Shown here: positions 1 to 5,767 of the stretch, in pieces | How positions within the stretch are numbered: position 1 is the stretch's first letter | How the letters are laid out: every line of letters begins with the position of its first letter | Source: Ruminococcus sp. | Lineage (GTDB): Bacteria > Bacillota > Clostridia > Oscillospirales > Ruminococcaceae | Length of the DNA stretch: 6,064 nt | Reading direction: 5' to 3' | NCBI GenBank assembly: GCA_003446315.1 | Contig: DMBA01000215.1 | Location: forward strand, 1-6,064 | Position numbers and translations under genes: made by a program | The notes under the pieces: model-generated | What the model saw: the letters and a program-made list of their open reading frames with translations, nothing else | Database searches by the model: none | What the model was told of the DNA's origin: nothing

Positions 1-470
1 GTCTTGAGGATCGCAAGTGCTTCCTCAGAATAGCCCGGAGCAATGATACCGTCAGAGACTTCGCGTGCGATCAGTGTTGCAGTGATGGCATCGCACTCAT
101 CGGAAAGCGAGATCCAGTCGCCGAAGCTGGACATTCTATCCGCGCCTCTTGCTCTTGCATATGCACATGCAAGGGGAGAAAGCTCACCGAGATCATCGAC
201 AAAATAGATCTTTTTCAGTGTATCGGAAAGCGGTCTGCCGATCGCAGCACCTGCCGGCGATACATGCTTGAACGAGGTTGCAGCCGGCATACCGGTCGCA
301 GCCTTCAGTTCTCTGACGAGCTGCCAGCCGTTGAAGGCATCCAGCAGATTGATATAGCCCGGATTACCTGAAAGCACGGTGATCGGGAGTGCGCTGCCGT
401 CGTTCATATAGACTCTTGCAGGCTTCTGGTTGGGGTTGCATCCATATTTCAAAAGACGTTCGGTTTCCAT
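1..470 (-). CDS. purH: AICAR transformylase (stand-alone, PurH C-terminal-domain type), 5' part only
   Basis: Penultimate step of purine synthesis: formylation of AICAR to FAICAR with 10-formyl-tetrahydrofolate, in the cytosol. The 156 N-terminal codons are present; the gene runs off the left edge. Seen: KYGCNPNQ (residues 8-15), [11 protein letters not shown] (66-76), [16 protein letters not shown] (103-118) and [12 protein letters not shown] (136-147). K68-H69 match the catalytic Lys-His pair of animal ATIC (K266-H267). The protein begins where the transformylase domain of bifunctional PurH/ATIC begins, so no cyclohydrolase domain is fused; that activity is supplied by the gene just upstream, 37 nt away. 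The ATG at 470 follows AAAGGAA (477-483) by 6 nt. The wording of the motifs is closer to animal ATIC than to E. coli PurH, as far as memory allows. Identity is confident; the C-terminal half cannot be seen. Confidence 0.93.
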   Translation of the reverse strand, partial: METERLLKYGCNPNQKPARVYMNDGSALPITVLSGNPGYINLLDAFNGWQLVRELKAATGMPAATSFKHVSPAGAAIGRPLSDTLKKIYFVDDLGELSPLACAYARARGADRMSSFGDWISLSDECDAITATLIAREVSDGIIAPGYSEEALAILK

Positions 471-507
471 TTTCAGTTCCTTTCCGGCAGATTCATCTGC
501 CCAGTGC

Positions 508-1236
508 TTATTCGGCGGCTTCTGTGCCGTAGCGGTTGACGATCTTGCTGACGGTATCGCCGGTAACCGGATCAATATAGCGCACAAACAGCGAGATCTT
601 ATTATCTGCATTCAGGCTGTCCCAAAGCATATTGGTAAATTCCGTAATATCATTCGGAATCGCAACGAGCTTCGGCTCGCCGGTAAAGCTGGGCAGCGGA
701 TTGCCGTCGCCGACATAAGTGTGGATGAAGTGACCCTGACCTGCGATCGGGTTCTCATAGGTATAGGTAAAGCGCTGGCAGGAGTCCGGATTGCCCTCAG
801 CGCTCTTGAGGATGGAAAGCGCATAATTGAACTTGCCGTCTTCGCAGTGGATGACACCGGAGATACGGGGTGTGAAATTGGGATCATCCGGCTCAAATTT
901 CCGGGCACGCAGGGACTGCTCAAAGGTAAACTGATGATCCAGACCGTCATAGATGGTATCGGTCTGATCGCCGTTTGTAACGATCGTCTTATTGCCAAGC
1001 ACGCGCACCGGCCAGTAAATGATCAGCGACGGATCGGAACATTTTGATTCGTCATAAGCCTTTGTGCGCAGACCAAGCCCGTCCGGCACAAAAATGCGGT
1101 TGCGGGAATTCTCGCTTCTTCCCATGATAAAGTAAGCAGCGACGGCATGTGTACCGTCCTCTGTTTTGCCGAGGATAATGCCTCTGCCCGGATAACTGTT
1201 ATTTTTCAGTTCCTGTTCCAGTGAGATCATCGCCAT
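508..1236 (-). CDS. purO: IMP cyclohydrolase, PurO-like family
   Basis: Last step of de novo purine synthesis: ring closure of FAICAR to IMP. The 242-residue protein resembles the PurO-type cyclohydrolase family (IMP_cyclohyd), first characterised in archaea and with an Ntn-hydrolase-like fold, and not the N-terminal domain of PurH. Visible blocks are YPGRGI (15-20), [10 protein letters not shown] (38-47), [20 protein letters not shown] (76-95), [13 protein letters not shown] (172-184) and the C-terminal NRYG (234-237). No signal peptide or membrane segment. The ATG at 1236 is chosen because AGGAGGT (1243-1249) lies 6 nt upstream; the next Met is two codons in and less well spaced. It sits directly before the free-standing AICAR transformylase, so the two genes together replace bifunctional purH. 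Family assignment is from remembered motifs; the exact function in bacteria is inferred from context. Confidence 0.9.
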   Translation of the reverse strand: MAMISLEQELKNNSYPGRGIILGKTEDGTHAVAAYFIMGRSENSRNRIFVPDGLGLRTKAYDESKCSDPSLIIYWPVRVLGNKTIVTNGDQTDTIYDGLDHQFTFEQSLRARKFEPDDPNFTPRISGVIHCEDGKFNYALSILKSAEGNPDSCQRFTYTYENPIAGQGHFIHTYVGDGNPLPSFTGEPKLVAIPNDITEFTNMLWDSLNADNKISLFVRYIDPVTGDTVSKIVNRYGTEAAE

Positions 1237-1242
1237 CGTAAT

Positions 1243-1249
1243 ACCTCCT
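1243..1249 (-). promoter_or_regulatory. Ribosome binding site of the IMP cyclohydrolase gene
   Basis: Reads AGGAGGT on the minus strand, 6 nt before the ATG at 1236. This near-consensus Shine-Dalgarno sequence fixes the start and shows that the gene is translated independently of the small membrane-protein gene upstream. Confidence 0.85.
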
Positions 1250-1260
1250 GTTGATGGTCA

Positions 1261-1305
1261 AATAAGCGCATGGCTGCTGCACAAAGGTCAGCGGCTGTGC
1301 TTATT
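1261..1305 (-). other. Imperfect inverted repeat across the stop codon of the small membrane-protein gene
   Basis: AATAAGC at 1261-1267 pairs with GCTTATT at 1299-1305, extended by two to three more pairs (1269-1270 with 1296-1297). An inner, weaker stem joins 1276-1279 to 1289-1292 around a 9-nt loop. In the minus-strand transcript the outer stem is followed by a short T-rich tail (TTATTT counting the stem end) and then GACC. It could slow transcription or protect RNA between the genes, but it has no proper U-tract, so I do not call a terminator. The TGA of the upstream gene (1290-1288) lies at the inner stem. Confidence 0.35.
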
Positions 1306-1653
1306 GAATTTGAAATAATACACTGCGACCGCACAAAGCCCGACGAGGATCGCCCCGCCGATGAACAGCCCATAGCGCGTGCCCTGAATATCGGCATTTT
1401 CGCGGAGCTGTTCTTTTTCCTGTTCTGCTTCTGCAAGCACAGCCTGGACATCATTTTTCGCATCCGCAGCGGAAGGCGGCTCCGGCAGATCGCCGAATTC
1501 AGCATCGGGATCCGTTGCCTGCGGTGCGGTTGTCACTGCCAGTATGGTTTCGGCAGCCTTCGGGCGAAGCTGCGGCGATCCGGCGCTGAAAGCGCACAGC
1601 ATCAGCGCACACAGCATGCCCGTCATGATTTTTTTCACATTATTTTCCATCAT
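1288..1653 (-). CDS. Small secreted-then-anchored membrane protein of unknown function
   Basis: Not recognised as a known family. The 121-residue protein has a Sec-type signal peptide: MMENNVKK, then a hydrophobic stretch (9-22) ending in AFSA, with likely cleavage near residues 23-25. Next comes a Pro/Ala/Thr-rich acidic linker (about 25-65, including LPEPPSAAD), a short charged helix with coiled-coil character (68-88, AVLAEAEQEKEQ), one transmembrane segment (about 94-114, YGLFIGGAILVGLCAVAVYY) and a basic tail KFNKHSR. This predicts type I topology, with about 70 residues outside the cell and a tiny cytoplasmic tail. The start overlaps the purN stop as ATGA (1650-1653) and has only a weak AAAGA upstream, so translation is probably coupled to purN. 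A second Met follows immediately and could be the start. Why a purine operon should hold such a protein is unknown. Confidence 0.8.
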   Translation of the reverse strand: MMENNVKKIMTGMLCALMLCAFSAGSPQLRPKAAETILAVTTAPQATDPDAEFGDLPEPPSAADAKNDVQAVLAEAEQEKEQLRENADIQGTRYGLFIGGAILVGLCAVAVYYFKFNKHSR

Positions 1654-2303
1654 TCTTTAATATAAACCTGCCGTCCGCGCACTTTGAGTTTATTATCGCA
1701 GAACAGGCGGACTGCTTCAGGCAGGATCTTCCATTCTGCTTCTTCCATCACTCTGCGCTGGAGTGTTTCCGGCGTATCGCCCTGCTTGACATCGACGGCT
1801 TTTTGCAGAATGATCGGGCCGCCGTCGCAGATTTCATTGACGAAATGCACCGTTGCGCCGGTCACCTTGACACCTGCTTCCAGAACGGCTTCATGCACAT
1901 GCAGACCATAATAGCCCTTGCCGCAGAAGCTGGGAATGAGTGCAGGGTGCACATTTATCATTTTATAAGGGTAGGCACGGCAGATCGTTTCATCGAGAAT
2001 GGTCATGAAGCCCGCCTGCACGATCAGATCAGCGTATTCCTCATAAAACGCTTCCATCATTGCAGCGCTGTAAGCTGCCGTATCGGGAAACGCCTTGCGC
2101 GGGATCACGCGGGTCGGAATATTATTGTTTTTCGCACGAACGAGTGCATAGGCATCGGGCTTTGAGCTGATGACGCAGGTAATTTTGCCGCTGCCGAGCT
2201 CGCCGCGGTTCTGCGCGTCGATGAGCGCCTGCAAATTCGTACCGCCGCCGGACACCAAAACGATAATATTCTTAAATTCACGCGGGTGTTTCTGTTCCTC
2301 CAT
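1650..2303 (-). CDS. purN: Phosphoribosylglycinamide formyltransferase (GART)
   Basis: Third step of the pathway: transfer of the formyl group from 10-formyl-THF to GAR, giving FGAR, in the cytosol. At 217 residues it is close to E. coli PurN (212). The phosphate-binding loop VSGGGTNLQA is at 17-26, AGFMTIL at 97-103, INVHPALIP at 116-124 and VHFVNEICDGGPII at 152-165. The catalytic triad corresponding to E. coli Asn106/His108/Asp144 is N117, H119 and D160. Compared with E. coli there is an N-terminal extension of about 10 residues and a short insertion, CGKGYYG (127-133), after the catalytic His; I recall this insertion as usual in clostridial homologues. The ATG at 2303 follows GGGAGG with good spacing. 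It lies 29 nt after purM and overlaps the small membrane-protein gene by 4 nt. Confidence 0.97.
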   Translation of the reverse strand: MEEQKHPREFKNIIVLVSGGGTNLQALIDAQNRGELGSGKITCVISSKPDAYALVRAKNNNIPTRVIPRKAFPDTAAYSAAMMEAFYEEYADLIVQAGFMTILDETICRAYPYKMINVHPALIPSFCGKGYYGLHVHEAVLEAGVKVTGATVHFVNEICDGGPIILQKAVDVKQGDTPETLQRRVMEEAEWKILPEAVRLFCDNKLKVRGRQVYIKE

Positions 2304-2332
2304 ACCTGTACCTCCCTGTATTTTCGCTGCAA

Positions 2333-3379
2333 TTATTCGATGATAACGCCTTCATTGCTCTCGACGAGTTCACCCAGCACATAAGCAGTTTCGCCGGCAG
2401 CCTGCAAAGCAGCGATTGTCCGGTCTGCATCTTCCGCCGCAACGGAAACGATCATACCAACGCCCATATTATAGGTATTGAACATATCGCGCTCCGGGAT
2501 ATTGCCGGTTCTTGCGATCAGGTCGAAGATCGGCAGCACGCGGACATTCTTGCGCGGGATTCTTGCAGAGATGCCGTCGGGCAGGCTGCGCGGGATATTC
2601 TCATAGAAGCCGCCGCCTGTGATATGGGAGATTGCCTTGACGTTCACCTGCTCAATGAGCGAAAGGATCGACTTCACATAGATTTTTGTCGGAGTAAGCA
2701 GTGCTTCGCCGAGCGTGCAGCCGAGGTCATCGAACTTCCGGGCGAGGTTCTGCTCATTCATTTCAAAGACCTTCCGGACGAGGGAGAAGCCGTTGGAATG
2801 CACACCGGTAGAAGCGAGAGCGATGAGCACATCGCCTGCTTTCTGTGTATCGGGTTTCAGCAGTTTTTTTCTGTCAGCGATGCCGACGGTAAAGCCTGCC
2901 AGATCATATTCATCATCCGGCATCATCCCCGGATGCTCAGCGGTCTCGCCGCCGATCAGAGCACATCCTGCCTGCACGCAGCCTTCGGCGACACCTTCCA
3001 CGATCGTAGCGATCTTTTCCGGATAGTTCTTGCCGCAGGCGATATAGTCAAGGAAGAACAGCGGTTTTGCGCCGCAGCAGATCACGTCATTGACGCACAT
3101 TGCAACGCAGTCGATACCGATGGTATTATGCACATCCATGAGCATAGCGATCTTCAGTTTTGTGCCGACGCCGTCCGTACCGGAAACGAGCACCGGTTCT
3201 TCCATGCCGCTGAGATTGGGCAGGAACAGGCCGCCGAAGCCGCCGATGCTGTCGATGGAGCCTTCTGTCACCGTGCGGGCAACATGCTTTTTCATCAGCT
3301 CAACTGCCTTATAACCGGCTGTTACGTCCACGCCTGCCTTTGCATAGCTTTCAGAAAAACTGTTTTTTTCATTTGCCAT
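2333..3379 (-). CDS. purM: Phosphoribosylformylglycinamidine cyclo-ligase (AIR synthetase)
   Basis: Fifth step: ATP-dependent ring closure of FGAM to AIR, in the cytosol, normally as a homodimer. The 348-residue length is normal for PurM (E. coli about 345). Visible family blocks are [15 protein letters not shown] (16-30), IGGFGGLF (45-52), [14 protein letters not shown] (65-78), [19 protein letters not shown] (89-107), [13 protein letters not shown] (141-153), [10 protein letters not shown] (158-167), [17 protein letters not shown] (188-204), [12 protein letters not shown] (227-238) and [12 protein letters not shown] (253-264). All signatures of the PurM/PurL ATP-binding superfamily appear intact. 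The ATG at 3379 follows AGAGGAGA (3387-3394). It is separated from the MBL-fold gene by 107 nt that carry a hairpin, and from purN by 29 nt. Confidence 0.98.
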   Translation of the reverse strand: MANEKNSFSESYAKAGVDVTAGYKAVELMKKHVARTVTEGSIDSIGGFGGLFLPNLSGMEEPVLVSGTDGVGTKLKIAMLMDVHNTIGIDCVAMCVNDVICCGAKPLFFLDYIACGKNYPEKIATIVEGVAEGCVQAGCALIGGETAEHPGMMPDDEYDLAGFTVGIADRKKLLKPDTQKAGDVLIALASTGVHSNGFSLVRKVFEMNEQNLARKFDDLGCTLGEALLTPTKIYVKSILSLIEQVNVKAISHITGGGFYENIPRSLPDGISARIPRKNVRVLPIFDLIARTGNIPERDMFNTYNMGVGMIVSVAAEDADRTIAALQAAGETAYVLGELVESNEGVIIE

Positions 3380-3406
3380 TATACATTCTCCTCTTGATCG
3401 TTTCTG

Positions 3407-3431
3407 CGGTCAGCAGGAGATCCTGCTGCCG
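3407..3431 (-). other. Intergenic hairpin upstream of purM
   Basis: CAGCAGGA (3411-3418) and TCCTGCTG (3421-3428) form a perfect 8-bp inverted repeat. Three more G-C pairs (3407-3409 with 3429-3431) form around one bulged base at 3410. The central loop is only 2 nt, so the top pairs probably open in RNA. No U-tract follows, so it is not a rho-independent terminator. It lies 12 nt upstream of the purM Shine-Dalgarno and could act in mRNA processing, stability or access to the purM start. Function is unproven. Confidence 0.45.
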
Positions 3432-3486
3432 TTCTGCTCTGATTTCCGTCACTGCATATTGCATTGCTTTCACAGCAGATGCGTTA

Positions 3487-4227
3487 TTATGATAAAAGCT
3501 GTCCGATAAGATATCCGATGATGCCGCAGAGCAGCATGATCGGAATAAGACGCAGATACTGCCAGACCATCAGATTATTGAAAACGGTATCCCGGATATC
3601 GGTTTCGATCCCGCCGGCAACAGCATCCCGGAAGATTTCCGGTGCATCTTTGCCGCCGAGCATCACGCCGTAATGAATAGGGATCACGGTATGCGGCTTG
3701 ATCTGATTGGTCAGTTCCGCCGCCTCTTTTGCGTTCATGGTATACATCCCGCCGCTGACCGGCAGCAGGAGGATATCGCAGTTTACAGCGCTGCATTCGG
3801 GTGTCACATCGCAGTCGCCGGTGACATAGATGCGTGTTTCACCGAGTGTCAGCACATAGCCGACCCAGCCCATGCGCTGCATATGCGCCGGCTTATGCAG
3901 ATTATAGGCTGCAATTGTCTCAACCGGAATGCCGCAGATTGTGAGCGACTGACCGGGTTTGACGCGCAGGGGTTCTCTGCCTGTCCGGAGCTTCACCATT
4001 GCCGCAATACTGTCCGGTGCAGCGATGGCCGTATCCGGTTTGAGCAGTTTTTTGATATCTTTCGGTGAAAAGTGATCGAAATGCGGATGCGTAATGAGGA
4101 TCAGGTCAGCATCATGCGGCTCGCCTGCAATCCGGATCGGATCAATATAGATAACCTTCTCACCGCGGATACAGATGCTGCTGTGGATATTGACCTGAAT
4201 CTGATTCAAAATCTCCTGTTGAAACAT
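3487..4227 (-). CDS. Metallo-beta-lactamase-fold hydrolase with C-terminal membrane tail
   Basis: A 246-residue protein of the UlaG-like / COG2220-type MBL-fold group, probably binding two metals. Metal-ligand candidates are the HPHFDH motif (47-52: H47, H49, D51, H52), H115 in LHKPAHMQ, D138 in VTGDCD and H185 in IPIHYG. LLPVSGGMYTMNAKEAAEL (154-172) is typical of this group. Unusually, the protein ends in a hydrophobic segment (about 225-246, IPIMLLCGIIGYLIGQLL) that looks like a tail anchor placing the catalytic domain in the cytoplasm. A Met six codons further upstream (4245) is possible, but AAAAGGAGAA (4231-4240) is correctly spaced only for the ATG at 4227, so that start is used. The substrate is unknown. 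Relatives act on sugar-phosphate lactones or phosphodiesters, so a role on PRPP- or ribose-phosphate-derived by-products is a guess from the neighbouring purF. Ends in tandem TAA TAA. Confidence 0.87.
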   Translation of the reverse strand: MFQQEILNQIQVNIHSSICIRGEKVIYIDPIRIAGEPHDADLILITHPHFDHFSPKDIKKLLKPDTAIAAPDSIAAMVKLRTGREPLRVKPGQSLTICGIPVETIAAYNLHKPAHMQRMGWVGYVLTLGETRIYVTGDCDVTPECSAVNCDILLLPVSGGMYTMNAKEAAELTNQIKPHTVIPIHYGVMLGGKDAPEIFRDAVAGGIETDIRDTVFNNLMVWQYLRLIPIMLLCGIIGYLIGQLLS

Positions 4228-4230
4228 ATT

Positions 4231-4240
4231 TTCTCCTTTT
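4231..4240 (-). promoter_or_regulatory. Ribosome binding site that fixes the MBL-gene start
   Basis: Reads AAAAGGAGAA on the minus strand and ends 3 nt before the ATG at 4227; the GGAG core is 5 nt from that ATG. The alternative upstream ATG (4245) has no purine-rich site before it, and the codons between the two Met codons include the Shine-Dalgarno sequence itself. The inner start is therefore preferred. Confidence 0.75.
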
Positions 4241-4256
4241 GGCATCTGCGAATCGG

Positions 4257-4279
4257 CACCGGCTTATTCCTCGCCGGTG
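4257..4279 (-). other. Hairpin enclosing the purF stop codon
   Basis: CACCGGC (4257-4263) and GCCGGTG (4273-4279) form a perfect 7-bp, GC-rich stem. The 9-nt loop (4264-4272) holds the purF TAA stop. No run of U follows in the transcript, so it is not an intrinsic terminator. It may influence 3' end stability or coupling to the MBL gene 36 nt downstream, or be incidental. Confidence 0.35.
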
Positions 4280-5664
4280 AAGCAATAGGTGCAGAGAGAA
4301 TCGGGATCAATACCGACTGCGGCTTTCACATCGGCAAGCAGATGATATTTCAGCGAAGTAAAATTCAGCCGTCTTGCGATCTCATCGACCATTGCGTGAT
4401 AGCGTTCCGTATTATCCGTGCAGTAATCGCGCAGATAGCGGTCATCGCCGTCAAAATCGCGGACGACCTGCCGTGCGATCAGATCCATATCAGATTTACC
4501 CGGCGAGAAGTTCAGATACTTACATCCGAACATAGAAGGCGGCGAAGCAGAACGGATATGCACTTCTTTTGCGCCGTTATTATACAGGAACTCCACCGTA
4601 TTGCGCATCTGTGTACCGCGCACGACGGAGTCATCCAGAAACAGCAGTTTTTTATCCCGGATCAGTTGTTCGACCGGAATGAGCTTCATATGTGCAGTCA
4701 GGTCACGCACAGACTGTTTTGCGGGCGTAAAGCTCCGCACCCATGTCGGCGTATATTTGATGAACGGGCGGGCAAATTTGATGCCGCTTTCATTTGCATA
4801 GCCGATGGCATGACCGTTTCCGGATTCGGGGATACCGGCAACATAGTCCACATCAATGCCCTTATCGCGTTTTGCGAGCAATGCGCCGCAGTTATTGCGC
4901 ATGACCTCGACATTCACGCCCTCATAGCAGGATGTGGTATAGCCGTAATAGATCCACAGAAACGCGCAGATCTTCATTTTATTGTTCGGCTTCATGACCT
5001 GCTCGCAGGAATCCGGTGTCAGAAAGACGATCTCACCCGGAGCCAGATCGCGCAGATAGCGATAGCCGAGGTTCATATAGGAAAAGGATTCAAACGCAGC
5101 GCAGTAAGCGCCTTCCTTATGGCCAAGGATCAGCGGCGTTCTGCCGACGAAATCACGCGCTGCATAAAGACCGTCTTTTGTCATCAGCAGCAGCGTCATA
5201 GAGCCTTGGATCAGTTCCTGTGCATGCCGGATGCCGTCCGGAATCGTATCGCACTGGTTGATGAGTGCCGCAACGAGTTCGGTCGGATTGATGACACCGC
5301 CGCTTTGCTCATTGAAATGGCCGCCGTGTGTAATGATCTCGTCCACCAGCGCTTCTGCATTATTGATCTTGCCGACCGTAGTCAGCGCATAGCTGCCGAG
5401 GTGTGAGCGCACGAGTACCGGCTGCGGATCGGTGTCGCTGATACATCCGATGCCCATATTTCCCTGCATGGTTTCGAGGTCATCGCCGAATTTCGTGCGA
5501 AAAGGTGCATTTTCGATGTTATGAATTGCCCGCTGAAAGCCGGTTTTGCCGTCATAAACGACCATACCGCCTCTGCGTGCGCCAAGATGTGTATGATAAT
5601 CGGTTCCGAAAAACAGTGCCGCCGTAATATCTTCCTTTGACACTGCACCGAATATACCGCCCAT
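4264..5664 (-). CDS. purF: PurF-family amidophosphoribosyltransferase lacking the glutaminase nucleophile
   Basis: Committed step: PRPP plus ammonia to phosphoribosylamine. 466 residues: N-terminal Ntn/glutaminase-like domain (about 1-225) and C-terminal phosphoribosyltransferase domain. The PRPP loop LFLDDSVVRGT (341-351) and GIPESGNGHAIGYA (277-290) are intact. The chain starts MGGIFGAVSK, so Gly stands where active PurF has its N-terminal nucleophilic Cys. The glutamine-site motifs are also altered: TTVGKINN (95-102) replaces AHNGN, no RYST-type Arg is seen, and NPTE (126-129) replaces SDTE. Four cysteines fit the B. subtilis 4Fe-4S ligands: C233, C381, C458 and C461 (C-terminal LCTYCFTGEE). 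The ATG at 5664 is chosen because GGAGG lies 6 nt upstream; a TTG at 5694 has no such site. I recall clostridial and Bacteroidetes homologues with the same MGG start, so this is probably a real subfamily and not a mutation. It may use free ammonia or a partner glutaminase (inference). Confidence 0.92.
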   Translation of the reverse strand: MGGIFGAVSKEDITAALFFGTDYHTHLGARRGGMVVYDGKTGFQRAIHNIENAPFRTKFGDDLETMQGNMGIGCISDTDPQPVLVRSHLGSYALTTVGKINNAEALVDEIITHGGHFNEQSGGVINPTELVAALINQCDTIPDGIRHAQELIQGSMTLLLMTKDGLYAARDFVGRTPLILGHKEGAYCAAFESFSYMNLGYRYLRDLAPGEIVFLTPDSCEQVMKPNNKMKICAFLWIYYGYTTSCYEGVNVEVMRNNCGALLAKRDKGIDVDYVAGIPESGNGHAIGYANESGIKFARPFIKYTPTWVRSFTPAKQSVRDLTAHMKLIPVEQLIRDKKLLFLDDSVVRGTQMRNTVEFLYNNGAKEVHIRSASPPSMFGCKYLNFSPGKSDMDLIARQVVRDFDGDDRYLRDYCTDNTERYHAMVDEIARRLNFTSLKYHLLADVKAAVGIDPDSLCTYCFTGEE

Positions 5665-5670
5665 ATACTT

Positions 5671-5677
5671 CCTCCAA
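5671..5677 (-). promoter_or_regulatory. Ribosome binding site that fixes the purF start
   Basis: Reads TTGGAGG on the minus strand, with its GGAGG core 6 nt before the ATG at 5664. It excludes the longer reading from a TTG at 5694. It therefore places MGGIFG at the true N-terminus, which matters because PurF needs its nucleophile at residue 1 after processing. Confidence 0.85.
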
Positions 5678-5704
5678 GATAGAATTTGGTTCAATGCGTC
5701 CGAT

Positions 5705-5725
5705 GCGGGGCATATGCTGCCCCGC
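5705..5725 (-). other. GC-rich hairpin between purC and purF
   Basis: GCGGGGCA (5705-5712) and TGCCCCGC (5718-5725) form a perfect 8-bp stem with a 5-nt loop. It sits in the 103-nt purC-purF gap, about 28 nt before the purF Shine-Dalgarno. The base after the stem on either strand is not followed by a T-run, so it is not an intrinsic terminator. Likely roles are RNA processing or stabilisation that sets different purC and purF levels (inference). I see no promoter or known riboswitch in the rest of the gap. Confidence 0.5.
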
Positions 5726-5767
5726 CCGCCGTCATCCGAATGAAACTGTCCGCGCAGACTGTTCTGC

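Noticed and set aside
430..1047. Plus-strand open frame of 205 codons
   Set aside because: It overlaps the IMP cyclohydrolase and the AICAR transformylase start on the other strand, and has no recognisable motif or convincing ribosome binding site.
2624..3397. Plus-strand open frame of 257 codons
   Set aside because: Antisense shadow of purM, with Cys/His-rich composition and no domain signature.
4228..4245. Longer MBL protein starting MPKGEN
   Set aside because: No Shine-Dalgarno precedes the ATG at 4245, and the extra codons contain the Shine-Dalgarno for the inner ATG at 4227.
4072..5406. Long plus-strand open frame of 444 codons
   Set aside because: It is antisense to purF and part of the MBL gene, is rich in Cys, His, Arg and Ile as antisense shadows are, and has no family motif. 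The minus-strand products are unmistakable.
5665..5694. N-terminal extension of purF from a TTG codon (ten extra residues)
   Set aside because: The strong GGAGG site lies inside this stretch and is spaced for the ATG at 5664. PurF family proteins of this type begin at MGG.
5705..5725. Rho-independent terminator between purC and purF
   Set aside because: The stem is good, but no T-run follows on either strand.
5665..5767. Purine riboswitch or PurR-type operator in the purC-purF gap
   Set aside because: I see no purine-riboswitch core or recognisable PurBox pair. The operon's main control region is probably upstream, outside the window.
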